A stretch of DNA of 64,000 bases from Carpediemonas membranifera. Its lineage: Eukaryota > Fornicata. Made by a program: the position numbers and the translations under genes. Below are positions 20,318-32,990 of this stretch, one piece after another (position 1 is the stretch's first letter; every line of letters starts with the position of its first letter). The DNA lies in the NCBI GenBank assembly GCA_019828565.1, contig JAHDYR010000050.1:59613-123612 (forward strand), read 5' to 3'. Below the pieces are notes generated by a model. That model ran no database searches. It saw only the letters and a list, made by a program, of their open reading frames with translations, and was not told the DNA's origin.

Positions 20318-22159
20318 TTAACGGCGCCCGGAACTGCGGAACTTCTTCTTGGCGGCGGCGAACGCGGCTTCATGCTCTGGATGAGCGACGAGGTAATCAT
20401 CGAGAGCCGCTAGCTGGTCATAGTACCGGTTATAGGGTACATAGGAGTCTTCGTCGGGTGTGAGGCCTTCCCAACGGATGAGGAGCTCCAATGAGCCGTT
20501 CTTCTTCTTCTTGTGACCGACGATCTCCTTGACGGGCTGTTCGCCTTGCTCGAAAGCGGCGATCCGCTCGAGCTCGGTGTCGGATAAATCGGTCTCGAAT
20601 CGGACCAGTCTGTCGGCGTGGACCGTGCTGACGCATCTTGTGACGAGGTCACGGACGCGGTAGGTGTTCGGGTGTTCGCCCTTCCCCTCCATGCGGAAGG
20701 GTCCGCGCAGGGGGGTGTAGATCTTAGCCGGGGGCTTGCCCGGGTAGCGCAGGAGAACGTATTGTTCTCTCTCCCACGCATGAGTGTCTGCTGTGGCCTT
20801 GGCCTTGCGCGCCTCGTACGCGCGAATCTTGACGCGGGCGAGGGCTTGTAGAGCGGCTACTTCCTCCTGGAAGCGGACAATCTCACCTTCATCAACGCTC
20901 CCAGGGGTGCAGCTCTTCGTGGCGTTTGCCAGAGCGATCGGGGCGACCCGTAGCGTCGATTCTTTGCCGAACAGCAGTTCGAAAGGGGAGCGACCGGTGG
21001 TGGCGTGGCGGGTAGAGTTGATGACGTGTTGAGCGAGCGGTAAATAGGCGGGCCAGTTGCCGTCCTCTGCGTCTAGGAGGAGCGCTCTCATGCGAGACAT
21101 GATCGTGCCGTTGAGTCGTTCAACGACTCCGTTGCTGGCCGGATGGTAAGGGGTTGAGAACCTGTGCTGAAGACTGATGATGGCGTTACACTCGGCAATG
21201 AGGGCGTTACGGAATTGAGTGCCCTGGTCGGTTTGAATCTCCTTTGGGACTCCGAACGTGGACCACACATCCAGCATCGCTGCTGCAGCCTCTTCGGCCT
21301 TTGTAGTAGCGACCGGACGGAGGATCGTGAACTTGGAGAAGACATCCACGATCGTGATGATGTAGGACATGCCGGCCTCTTCCGGAAGGGGGTCTATTGT
21401 GTCAAGCTGGACCGTCTCGAAGGGCTTGAGTCGCTGCGTGGAGTGCCACTTCGTCTTCTCGCGGGCAGGGGGTCTAACCTTCTGGCAGACGGCGCAACTT
21501 CTGAGGGTCTCCCGGACGTCCGATTTCATGTCGGGCCAAGACTGCCCGGCGTTGCGGAGATTTTCCATCGTCTGAGCGACGCTGACGTGGCCCTGTGCAC
21601 CGGCGTGGGCCTGGTTGATGAGGTGACGGTGAGAACTGGAGACCTGTTCGATAGCGGCCTTGAGGTCGTCTCGGTCCTCTGGGACGCTGCTAGGACGGGA
21701 CAGCGAGTCGGCGACGACATTGTGGACGCCCTTGATGTGGGCGATGGAGTAGGGGTATTCGGTCATTGTCAGGCGCCAGCGAGTAAGCTTTTTCGTGCCC
21801 TCCTCGTCCGTCTTTCTCAGGAGCCAAATAAGGTTCCGGTGATCGGTTCTGAGAGAGAACGGCTTAATCTTAAGGAGGGCTGAGAACTCCGGTCGAGTTA
21901 CACAGTGGATGATCGCGTAAAGCTCCTGTTCGACGGTCGACCACCTTTGCTGAGTCTCGTCCAAGGTCTTGGAATAAAAAGCGAGGGGAACCTTCTCAAC
22001 TCCTTCGCCCTGCCAGAGGACCCCGCCGATCGCTACTGAGGAGGCATCGGTCTCCAAGGTCCAGGGCTTGTCTAAGTCTGGGAGGGCGAGCGCCGAGTGT
22101 TCGGTGACCAGGTCTTTCATCTTAGCGAAAGCGGCGTCCTGCTCGGCGCCCCAGGCCAC
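20318..22159 (-). pseudogene. Element D: RNase H, integrase, chromodomain (613 codons open)
   Basis: The frame opens in the RT connection region (WGAEQDAAFAKMKDLV). RNase H follows with TLETDASSVAIGGVL and TDHRNLIWLL. Integrase has HAGAQGH and CAVCQK (HHCC), VQLDTIDPLP, QTDQGTQF and HPASNGVVERLNG (DDE). At the C-terminus is a chromodomain-like VKEIVGHKKKKNGSLELLIRWEGL followed by DSYVPYNRYYDQLAAL. The integrase is uninterrupted, unlike A. It connects to RT through a frameshift near 22165. Confidence 0.85.
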
Positions 22160-23220
22160 GGGGACGACTTCCCCGGAGAGCCCTTAAGCAGCCGGTTGAG
22201 AGGTGCTGCGGCGTCGGCGAGATGGGGAATGTAATTCGACAAGTAGTTGAACTTGCCGAGGGATCGACGGAGTTCCGACGTGGTGGTCGGAGGAAAGAGG
22301 TCGCGGATGGCCTGGACTCGAGCGGGGGCAACGGATCTGCCCATCTCGTTAACGATGAAGCCGCACACCTCAACTCGGAGAGGCCGAGGGCACACTTGTC
22401 GGCCTTCAGTCTGACGTTGGCCGCCAGTAGATGATCGAAGAGATCCGTGATGGCGCTCTTGAACTCTTCCTCCGTGTGCGAGTAAGTGAAGATATCGTCG
22501 ACGTAGGCTTTGGAGCTCTTGCAGTCTTCCAACACCTCGTCCATCGCTCTCTGGAACTTGGCCGGGGCATTCTTGAGCCCGAAGGGGGTACGAAGAAACT
22601 CGTAATGACCGCCTGGGATAGTGAAGGCGGTGAGTGAGACGCTGTCGGGGTCCATACGTTGCTGCCAGTAGCCGCTTCGGAGGTCGAGCGTGCCGAAGAG
22701 TGAGCAGCCGCTTGCCTCATGGACGAAGGAGCGGATATCTGGTGTCGGGTAGCGATCGTCTTCGGTGGCTTCATTCAGAACGTTATACGCGACGCAGAAC
22801 CTGTCCTCACCGTTCTTCTTCTTCGCCATCACGTGTGGGGATGAGTACGGCGAGTCACTTGGGCGGATGACTTTTTGTTGGAGCATCTTGTCGATTTCAG
22901 CGGCGGCGCTGGACGCTTGGGAACCCTTAAGGGGGCGTGGTCTTGCCTTCGGGAGCCTGTGGTCGCCAGGCTTCAGGGTGATTTGTGTGGACGCAACTCG
23001 CTGCCGTCCTCTGGCAGCTCGCCGAAGAGCTCGCGGCGTTCGTATAGGAAGCCTTCGAGCCACTTAGTGAGGTCTGGATTGTCATCGTAAGGGATTCGGA
23101 CCTTCTTCCACTCGTTATCAACATCAATCTCATCTGTGCAGGAGTCGAGATACGGGTGTGGAGGCAGATTGTCGTTGTCGGAGATGGTGGCGGATGACGG
23201 GATCAGCAGTCTGTCGTTCA
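22122..23220 (-). pseudogene. Element D: end of protease and reverse transcriptase
   Basis: From the LINE border the frame continues the protease tail (LNDRLLIPSS), shifts near 22990 into RT with RFCVAYNVLNEAT, FLRTPFGLKNAPAKF and AYVDDIFTYSH, and shifts again near 22390 into VCGFIVNEMGRSVAP and the thumb/connection region. Order and motifs are those of a complete gypsy RT, but the shifts make it a pseudogene. Confidence 0.8.
23203..23220. repeat. Left target-site duplicate of the LINE (18 bp)
   Basis: TCAGCAGTCTGTCGTTCA occurs here and again at 33850-33867, directly outside the two ends of the LINE-like element. The duplicated bases belong to the protease gene of element D. Confidence 0.93.
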
Positions 23221-23440
23221 GTTGAAATGTCCGGTATGGGAAGTTGACGAAACCAACCGGAAAAAGGCCAAAAGCTGGCAATCGGGATTTATCGGATCTC
23301 ATTGAAAGCTATTCGAGCTCGAAGCGAGCGACGGTGCCCCGCGGCGCCAGCATCCACCAAATGGTAATTTCAGGACCAAGAGTTCGTCTGCTCTGGGGCA
23401 CGAGAGCAGAAATGGGAAGTATTCTCCTAACCCACTAGCC

Positions 23441-25020
23441 ATAGGGCACATTGGGGAAGCAAATTGCTCCCCGGAGGAGATCGCCCGTTGCGAAGCAGGT
23501 TAGCGCCAGAGCGGGCCGGCAGAGGACAACTGGCTGCTCCAGGTGAGGTGCGCACCACCTCACCTCGCGTTGACAGAATACACAGTACTCTAACAACAAA
23601 CAAAACCTACCGCCCATGCTCCTGGGACCCACAAGGGGACCAGACGCAACTAAACGCTCCTCGCACAAACCCACAAGGGAAATCAACGCGAACAAGCGTA
23701 CTGCGCCACCTTTATGATTGAAACCCCTACCGTAACCGGTACCTGCAGTAGGCCCCAGAGGCACTGCGACACGATTGCCTCAGACAACTTAACTGGGGCC
23801 ATATGGCAAAGTAACCCGAGAGCACCGGGACCGGCGGCCAATAGGCTCTCACTGGGAGGCCACTGGGCCACACTACTCCGGCGCCCGTGCTCTCATGCCG
23901 CCCAAGACCGGGCTTGTGGACGTCATCGCCACGAGAGCCGGGATCGCCGCCCGCCGCCGGCATAGGCAACAGGGCCACCACAACAGGCCCCCAGTACACC
24001 AGCCATACCGGACAACAGACCGGGAGCGCTGAGGGCCCCGTCCACAGCCCCACAAGAAACGCCCAGCCGAAGCCAAAAGGCATAAACCATCACGGTGTTT
24101 ACCAGGACTCACAACCTCTTGGGAGTGACGCGACCCAGGAAGGAAACAACCGGGCTGCGACCACAAGATACAGGACGAGGGGCGTGAATGGCAACCAGCT
24201 GGTGCAGCCGGGCGTCTATGCGAGCACGAAGGCGCTTATAGACCCGCATTTGGCCCCTCAGCTCAGCGTCGAAACCCCGAGCCGACTTAGACTCGTGGGG
24301 ACTCAGGTCCTCGTCACGGTAATTCTGAGCCAGGTAGGAAAAGGCAGCGGCACGCTCCCGCCACCGGCTGGCCAGGACGTCCACCTGGGCAAAATCGTCA
24401 GCTATGGTCCGCAGGAAATGCGCCTCCCAACCCCGAGGAGTCGCCGGGCCAGGAGTCGGGGACTCCCGAGAAGGAGCGGTGAAGCCCCTGCCGCCACAAG
24501 GCAAGGGACTACCCTGGGGCCCGGAGGGGAATATGGGATCCCCCGTCGGAGTGCGAAGAGGGCCCTGCTTCCCGGGAAAGAGGCGGCGCCCCCGAAATCG
24601 GAGTCCAGGCCGTACTCGGGCCAAGGACTCGATAGGGATCGGAGTGCATAACCCCTGGTAATGCACCTCCCCCTCTGGGGACCGCTGGGCAGCGGAGGCG
24701 CCGGCCGAATGGCCAGGAGGAGGCGTGAAGGTGGAAGGAGAGATGGAACGGACGCATGGGGGAATAAGGGACAGCAGCCCCGTGTGGGGCGATGCTCCCT
24801 GTCCCTGCAATAAGGTTCCCTTTTGGGTTTTCGCCAGACATGTTTTGTGTGGAAACAAGGTCCGCAACAAACCTCGCATACCTCGCCCCTGAACCATCCG
24901 CCCTGAGGAAGGGAAAGGAGCCATACAAGACCAGGACATCGCTGGCTGGCGCCCCTTGGAACCTCCACCAAACCTCCTCAAGCCCCTCCAAGAAGCTGGC
25001 AAAAGTGCACTTCCCGCCTT
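23441..25020 (+). other. LINE 5' region, GC-rich, no secure ORF
   Basis: Long frames exist on both strands because the sequence is rich in C and G and poor in stops. None shows a recognisable motif, and both-strand openness argues against reading them as genes. It probably holds the 5' leader and perhaps the start of ORF1. Confidence 0.4.
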
Positions 25021-28000
25021 TTGCCACTCCAAATGGAAACAGGGGAATATCCCAACAGGGACATGCCAGATAGAGAAGAAAGCATGATTTATGGCTTATT
25101 CGCCCTTAAGGCTGCACCCAGAAGGGATCTCAGGAAAACCAGAAGGGAAAAAGCAAATACGTCCATTATCCAGCTCGGCAACGCGATAGGATACGACAAG
25201 ATTGTAGACCCAGAACAGGGAAGCTTTACAGCAAAGGAAGGCCCAGGGGAGCTCCGGAAAAGCCGGGCCAAGAAGCTGTTTGCATCACTTCCCCTCCTGA
25301 GACGGTACACAAAAGCCGCCCAACAGCCATACTGGCTATTCATTGAAGGGAACCGGCTGGACCTAGAGCAGGCGGAGACACTAAGCCGGCTTCGCCCAGG
25401 GTCCCCCAAATTTGTGTTCTACCCCAGAGTCCAGGCGGACTACTCCAAGTACGTAGCACATCCCCACCGGACGAGCCAGACGGCACCAGCTAGTGAGCAA
25501 CACACCCCATCACTTCTCCCCGTGGAGGAGGGCCTTGATCTCGGCCGAATCCATAACCGGGACTTTTTCGAGACCACGCCACACAATGACCTCGAACAGC
25601 TCCCAAAGCGTCCCAGACGCCTTGGATTGCGCAAACACCACCCCAAATGGGATCAAGGAGTCGTTAACGCCACTGGGCAAGCAACTGGCCACACCGGACG
25701 AATGGGACTGCATCAGAGCCTCAGCAGATGCGGCTATTCCCACAAGGGACGTTGCCATGGTCTTCACCAGAGATGACGCAACGGACTTCACTGCCCGAAC
25801 GGGAAAGGTCGCAAGGACGCTCCTCCTAGAGCTCGTGGCAACATCGCTGCAAGCTGCAGGACATTCTTCGATCTCAGGCAACGGCATCCAGACCAAGTAC
25901 GGGATGGAGGCTGCAATGTGGCTCCTCCATGCCGCCGGACACGCCATCTCCGCGGGAGCTGCAGCCAGAGGGCTCCCCCTCACTAGGACGCGAAAACAAG
26001 AAGCTCTGGGCCGACCTAGGCCGGGAACTAACCAAAGGGCAAGGCTACCACGCCCCTCACCCCCCGGAGGAAAGGTTTCCGCAGACCAGACGGCACGCCC
26101 ATCCAGATCTGGACCCAGGGCCCCGTCGAGGAGATCCTCATCTACAGCAGAACCGAGGGTGTGATGAGGCCAGTCTTCCCACCCCACCCCTGGAAGAAGA
26201 GCCTTCGGCAGCAGAGGCAGACCTGAGGGAGGAGGTCAGAGACCTCATCCAACGGTGGTCAGTCCCCGGCTTCCCCGAACTCTGGTCGGCATGGGATAAG
26301 ACCAGGCGTCTCTGGCCCCCACCCGCGAGGATTGCCCGCGAACTGGTGTCTGCCTCCTTTCTGACGCGCAACATCACTAACTACTGGCTCACAACGGGGC
26401 AGACCCAAGTTATAGAGCCCGTACGGGACGGGGCATCTCATGGAGCCCTGGGTACTAACGAAGAAGAAACCCCCCTGGGCCCGAGCGGCAGCAGGACTTC
26501 CGGCCCTGATGACACACCCACCACGCCAAACAAGGGCACATGCGGGCCCAGCATGGGAAGCTAGCCCGCCTCGTTCCAATATCACCCAACGAGCCAACAC
26601 CACCAGGCAGTTGATCGCTATGGTGGACTTTGAGGAAGGAAGAGCCAGATCCAACCAAGGAGACGAGGCCATCATTTGCGAAGGGGCGGCACTGATTTTC
26701 GACCCAGCTAACGAGCAAATCCTCTACTACATGCACGGGATGCTTGGGGAAGACATCACAGTGGATGCCCTGGACCAATGTCTGTGGGCCACGCACTACA
26801 TCCATGGCTGCCCACCAGCTACGTTTGTCGACGTCACCACGGGCAAAGCCCCCAAGGGATACGAAGCAGACTTCCCCCACGCCAAGCGATGGTGCACCGA
26901 GATGGCTACAGAGCTGAAGAGACTGGAAGACGACTCGGGGCCACAGAAGACCCACGTCCACATCGTGGCTAAGGGAGTCGAGGCTGAGAGAAGCATCCTG
27001 ACCAGTGAGAAGTTCGTCCCAGACGGGAACCTCCGCACCTGGCTAAGCTTACGCCTCATGGATGAAACTGACCTCAACACGATCTTCCCCAACATCCTCG
27101 ACACGCTGACCTGGTTCTACCCCAATAGTGGGGAGAAGAGCCTCACCGGCCTCCCCTCCCGACCCCAGTCCGAACTGGGCCGGACCTGGACCAGAAGGTA
27201 CCAACAGCGCCCGGAGGCAAAAGTGGTGTGCCCCTATCACAAGCACGCACCCCACCACTGCCACTGCGCCCTAGCAGATGTCTCCATATTCTACGCCAGA
27301 CTAGCAACAGCGTTCTGGATGAGAACAACCCAGGCTGGGACTGGGGGCAGGTAGAAGCCCACCTCACAGCCCTAGGAAGCATGCTCATGGGCGGGGAGTC
27401 GCCGTACCATGATGAATACAAGGACCTGGCGACCAAAGTCAACGCCAGACACGGCCTCGGCACCGTGGCGGCCGGTCGCCTAACCCCATTGTCCCAACAA
27501 GTCAACCTCTTTGGCACCAAGAACCCCAAACGGGGCCAGATTATCATGACCAACTGGGAGGAAAACGATTTCAGCTCCGGAAAGGGTATCACCAGAGCCC
27601 TGGAAGGAACAGCCGTGATCATCGGAAACCCAGAATCGCTCGCGAGAGTAGGCGAACCAGCGCGACCCATCCTCCTGGAAATCCACTCGGAGTGGAACGG
27701 GCGCCGCCGCGCTGTCCAAGACGGTTTCCCTTGGGCGAACCTGAGGGGGGAGCCCACGGAAATAGACGCGGAAAAGATGCTTACTCTAGACGTCAGCGAC
27801 ACCAAAACGATGACCCTATCCCAAGCGGCGTCTTTGATGCCCGTCCACAAATTCGACATAGCTGGAGGCCACATGGGCAGAGAAGCCAGGAAGAAGATCT
27901 TCAACTACTTCACGGAGGTCCCAGCCGACGATCGAGAACTCCCTGGCCAACATGTGTGTCGACCCGGAGACAGGCTCCATCAACTTCCTCCCCTCGTTCC

Positions 28001-28822
28001 TCCCCCCGGGACTGGGGTATCACGGATGAACCAGCAGAAGAGGGAAGAGGCGAGTGGGCACCTTGAGGAGCGCCTCCTGGATAGGCAAACTCGCCCTGGC
28101 GAGGCTCAGGCGTGGAACACCCAAAAGGGGGGAAGCCATGGGACACGCTGAACTGTGTTTTCCCGGAAGGCGCCAGCACTAACGCCAAGAACAGACTGAG
28201 GACCGAGAGGAAGCAGGCGCTTCGAACAAAGGTGAGACGAAGGGCTACTGAACTCGCCAAGATGCTCCACAGGAGGACGGAGGTCTACCTGCCGAATGGC
28301 GGCATAGGGGGCCTATATGGCCCTCCACGCGAGCAAATTGTCACTGAACAACCGCAAAGTAGCAGGACAGAGCGAACAGAGCCCGGGCCCCCTCCAACTA
28401 AGAGCTGTGCCCCCCCATACCCCCAACCCATCAGCCAAGACCCGCCAGGTCAGACAGGTGGACCAAGAGGACCTGCAGCCCAAAAGAGCACGACAGGAGG
28501 ACACCGACCTGGGCAGAGCATAGCGGCCCTGCTGGACCAAGCCATGGCCCGGCGAGAAGCAGAGGTCAGACAACAGCTGGAAGAAGCTGCAGCCAGAACC
28601 ATCAACGAGCTCAAGGCCAAAAGCCAGGAGCTGGAGGGAAGAACAGGGAAGCCCGGAGAGCAGCCCAAGCTGCGTTGGACGAGAATGCGGAAGGACCTCA
28701 GGGAAGACAACGGAGAAGTGCTCGTCTCTAACCGAAGAGAACGAGGACTTACTCAGCCGCGCGGCCCGACTCTCGGCAACCAACGAAGCCCTCAGCTTCA
28801 CCCTAGCAGCCAAGATGGATAA
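25021..28822 (+). pseudogene. LINE ORF1-like region, frameshifted
   Basis: Successive plus-strand frames (25021-25776, 25929-26564, 26440-27354, 27228-28151, 28112-28822) read as one long, hydrophilic protein of more than 1000 residues. Early text includes RRDLRKTRREKANTSIIQLG and YWLFIEGNRLDLEQAETL. The middle has IICEGAALIFDPANEQILYY and a Cys/His cluster VVCPYHKHAPHHCHC that could bind zinc. The end is basic and helical (KQALRTKVRRRATELAKML), possibly a coiled coil for RNA binding. I do not recognise the family. Its place before the endonuclease suggests an ORF1 product. Confidence 0.5.
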
Positions 28823-29451
28823 CTTCAGGTCTGACCTGAGGAAGGGAAGAGAAGACGAGGAGAAGGAAGGAGAGTAGAAACAATCATAAGTAAGAGGTGC
28901 AGAGGGTAGTGTGATATAAGTCTGAGCTAAAAGTGTATATATGAACCAGCATGTATGGCCGGGCTGTGACTAGTAGGGCCTTAAAGTCCAAATGGACACC
29001 GGCGAACCATTCCGGCGGGAGCAAAAATGCAACACATTCTTTTTCAGCAAACCCCTGTGCCCCACAGGGAGCCGGGGAGCAGGGTTACCAAAAGGTAAAA
29101 AGAGCCCTGCCTGTCCGGCAGGCTGTAACTCCAACCTTGGGAGGGGCAACAACCACTGTCGCTCCCACCTAAGCTCGTTAGGTAATGGTCCTGCCATGCG
29201 GCGAGGAAGGAAGCTAAGCGGAGACCGGCAGCAATGCCGACAAGCATCGTGAGGCCCCGACTGTGAAAGGGAATGGTATGCCCTAGGCCGGGAACTAAGG
29301 GAATACAGGCACAAGCCTGCCCAAAAGGAAACGACTGCTCGGTTAGAGGCCTCAGCAACCCACCAAAAGGTACGCCCAAAAAGGGAATGTCTACAAAGAG
29401 CAGATTAGTGCGCGCAGGGTAACTCCCGCAGTTTATGTCAGAACAACCTGA
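28823..29451 (+). other. LINE inter-ORF region
   Basis: This 630-base stretch lies between the ORF1-like end and the endonuclease start and holds no convincing coding frame. Near its end is CTCCCGCAGTTTATGTCAG, about 25 bases before the endonuclease ATG. The same GCAGTTTATG core lies at the same distance before the gag ATG at 7118. Confidence 0.45.
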
Positions 29452-30260
29452 ATGAGAATAATATCGCTAAACAGCGAAGGGCACCTAGCGGGCGCAAACG
29501 ATTACAGCGGATCCATAGCTTTATCCATCCGCAAGAGGATAAGGACTGATGCGATCCTCCTCCAGGAAACCAAGCGGTACGGTAATACCACCATCCCTTG
29601 CTGGGTAGATCTCCAGTACGCCTGTGCGGGAGAGGTCAAGCCATTAGAGGCAACGCGCAAGCGACCCACAAAGGGACTGGCCACACTGATTAGCCCGCAC
29701 TCCAAAGCGGAATGGGACGTAGGCGTGTCCGACGGGACGAACCCACGAATCCAAGTAAGCATCCTCAAAGCATCGAGGGCCACGGCAGTCATCAATATCT
29801 ACGCTCCCGATGGTGGATGTGCACGACCCGAGATTGAGGAGTTCGACCGGATGCTAGAGCAAACCGTCGCGAACTATGAGGGGTGTGACATCATCATCAT
29901 CGGGGACTGGAACGGGAGGCCAGGGGAAACTCAGGCAAGCAACTGCGATGACCCTCCAGCGATGGAACCTCACCCCAATAGCACCAACTGCACCGACGTA
30001 CGGGACTAACTCCCGAACGTCCACAATAGACTTATGCAGCGGTAACGGGGGGTATCCAAAACCCGGTTGTTGGGGTAATAGACAAGACCACAATCGGGCA
30101 CTGGGGGTCGGCACACAAAGCCATAGAGCTCACCTGGGATAGCAACCCGACAGGGAAACCAGAGATATCAAAGAGACTGGAAATCCCACGGATCGATGCG
30201 TGGCTGGTCAAACCCAGGAGAACAGGGCCCAAGCTAGAAGAGTGGCCACCACTAGACAGC
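29452..30260 (+). pseudogene. LINE apurinic-type endonuclease domain
   Basis: 185 codons are open from ATG 29452, and a second frame continues to about 30260. The N-terminus MRIISLNSEG, the acidic LLQETKRYG and the IIIIGDWNGRPGE motif are the first blocks of the exonuclease-endonuclease-phosphatase fold that nicks target DNA. After a frame change SRTSTIDLCS appears, and the final SDH-type block is not clear (IGHWGSAHKA occupies its place). The frameshift near 30000 makes the domain non-functional as it stands. Confidence 0.75.
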
Positions 30261-30829
30261 AAAATACCAGTGGACGAGATGGAGACTCTCATAAGGAAAT
30301 GGTTGTCCACCGGGTTTGCTACCTCCAGAAGGCACCCATTCGCTGTAGAAAACCAGGAACGTATCCCTAGTGAGGGTATGGGAACGGCTGGCCAAAACCT
30401 CCACCTGGAGCAAAACCGCCGCCAAAGATATCAAAAAGTCCCTCAACGGAGCACTGAGCAGATCATGGAGGACCTTCCAACATGACTGGAATGAGCAGGT
30501 TGAGGTTGGATCCGTGATGGGTACAAAACGACAAAAGGATCCTCGCAAACCAAGTGTTCCGCTTCTGGAACGAGAAGCAGCACGCCGGTCTCCCGGTGAT
30601 GCTGAAGGCTGGAAACAAAGATTCTAGCAAGGCAGAGGGGAGATTGCAGACTCCCTCCAGGAGCAGTACGCGAAGGTAAGCTCCGGGAAGGAACCCACCT
30701 GGGAACCCACCTGGGAAACCGAGCCGGAAACGGACATGGAGGACCATCCGCCATCGCTTGAAGAAGTGACAGCGGCGGTCAAGTCCATAAGGAAGTCCTC
30801 GGCCGGAGGCTGGACGGGATTATTGGAGA

Positions 30830-31640
30830 TTGTCTGAGGGACCTCCCCGAGTCAGCGTACGAGGCAATCACAGTCCTGCTCGCGAAAGTATACGACAGCG
30901 GGACCATGCCAACCACATGGAAGTATGCAGCGGTGTCGCCTATCCACAAGGTTGGGAAGGACAAGCTCACGCCCAGCTCGTACAGACCGATCTCCCTCAC
31001 CCCCCTCCTATACAGAGCCTACGGGAGGATACTGAAATGGCGCCTCAGGCCGACGGTGGAGAAGTTCATCCCCAGAGAGCAAGTTGGGTTCATGAAAGGG
31101 AAAACTGTAGTGGATCACATAGCCCTCCTAGCCCAACTCCACCAGTCCGGAAACCGTACCAGCGTCCTACTTGACATAGCAAAAGCATATGATACGGTCC
31201 CAAGGGACCTGCTGGTGAACAAGTTGACGCTCATGGGGGTACACCCAAGACTGACGAGGGCCATCCGAAATACACTTACAGAAACGTACATCTCGGTACG
31301 AGGGGCAAGCACATGGTCCAGAACAAACATGGGGGTCAAGCAAGGATGTGTGGTGGCCCCCACTCTGTTCATTCTCTTCACAGCTAACTGGCTAAGCCAG
31401 GCGGCACTGTACCTCCGGCATAGAGATCCCGGACCCCTGCCTCCCTCCAACGGACGATAGGCCCAAAAACTGCCTCATTGCAATGTTTGTAGATGATACA
31501 AGCATCTCAGCCGAGACCCCGCAGCTCGCCGAAGAAGGCACAGACGCAGTGGTCAGGGTAGTGAAGCCCATGGACTCCAGACCAGCCCAGGCAAAAGTGT
31601 GGTGATAAGTACCGACGTAACTGCAGCGGTCAGCATCCAA
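30830..31640 (+). pseudogene. LINE reverse transcriptase
   Basis: The main open part (30906-31460) carries WKYAAVSPIHKVGKDKLTPS, SYRPISLTPLLYRAYGRIL and EQVGFMKGKTVVDHIALL. It also has LLDIAKAYDTVPRDLL (catalytic Asp block A) and NMGVKQGCVVAPTLFILF. The catalytic FVDDTSIS box lies after a frameshift near 31480. These are the ordered RT blocks of LINE elements and differ from the gypsy RTs. Frames 30270-30830 upstream contain the linker from the endonuclease. Confidence 0.85.
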
Positions 31641-32990
31641 GGAACTCCCACACTGGCGTCAGACTCAGCAAGGTATCTGGGACTCTGGCTAGCCAGCGGG
31701 AAGAATCCGTTGGCAGCATGCATCAAAATGAAGACGTCACAATCCCGGAAATACCTAGCCCTGGCAAGAGAGAGCAGGGTGGACCAAAGGATCCACCCCG
31801 GCCGCCACCTCGGAATCCATCCTCAGAACCTTCCTCTGGCCCAAGATCGAGTTCGGGATCGAGATCTGGGGCCAAGCACTCAGGGGAAGAGCCATCTGGA
31901 ACAACTGGCGCGGCCTAATGGCGAGCACAGGACCGGGGGGAGGAGGAGCCGCCCGTGTACTAATGGGATGGATGTGCTGGGAGGCAGATATGGGGCAGAG
32001 AGCGGTGAGGCTCTATGAGTCTGCGCACGACCCGGACCGTCCGACCCCCTAGGGAATCTGGACTGGGCGACAGCGGAGAGAGGATCGGTCTTACATCGCC
32101 TCTACCAATGGCGACGGAGCGTCCTCCAGGGCACACAGGAGGAGATGCCCGCCAGGGGAAAAGAGCAAAGAGGGGAGGCTGGACCCTCACAGCAGAAGAA
32201 CTACTGCACACCGGGAGCCGAACGGCCAAAGGGGTGGCAACAGTACTAGCCCCGGAAGTCATCCTCAGCATGCAGCAAGGGAAGAGACCCAAGAAACCAG
32301 GAATGATCAAGGGGTGAGATGATAACCAGACGGGAAGTCAAGAGAGTAATCATGACTGCATCCAACACACTCCCCTCCCCCCAGCAACAGTGGCAGAAGC
32401 AGAGCCATACTTGGGAGCGCGATCGGCCAGCCCCAGAGCCCTCCTGAGCAGGATCAAGCGGTGTTGCCCCCTATGTACCCTGGACTCAGAAGGTGACACC
32501 ATTACTCGCCTGTACACTGTCACCAGAACCGCGGCGGAAACCACCAAAATCCTCTCAGAATGGGCATACAACCAGCCCCTGGGAACACAAAGCCACATCA
32601 TCTGCCAATGCAAGGCGGTAGAACGCCCAGAAGGATGGAATGACATCCTGGCGGAGGCGCATCTACGCACACAGTACCACGCCCTAAGGCAAGGGCAGGA
32701 GGCGGAGTGGTACAACTCAAGGAGCAATCCTGGAAATGCTCTGGCTCCTCCGCAGCGAGGACCATACCGTCAGAGAGGGACTGCAGAACGGCAGACGTGC
32801 CCTTCTGAACCTCCGGAAAGACGGGTAAGTACACCATCCCAGAATCCTATGACCTCTGGGACCAGGGTCAAACTGGGACCCAACCCCCGCCTCAACCGAA
32901 GCGGAGCGCTCCTGGGATCAGCGGGGGACGCAAGCCCACGTATCCCGGTAGCACCCAGCCGCGGAAGGGGGACTCAACCCGAACACTAAT
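31641..32990 (+). pseudogene. LINE RT C-terminal region with cysteine motif
   Basis: Broken frames continue the RT thumb and a long C-terminal part. Near 32455-32620 the frame 32390-32989 reads RCCPLCTLDSEGDT and, later, SHIICQCK. This resembles the C-terminal zinc knuckle of LINE ORF2 proteins. There are several frameshifts. I see no RNase H domain with confidence. Confidence 0.6.

Noticed and set aside
23887-25032. Long ORFs on both strands in the LINE 5' region
   Set aside because: Both strands are open because of base composition, and no motif supports either.
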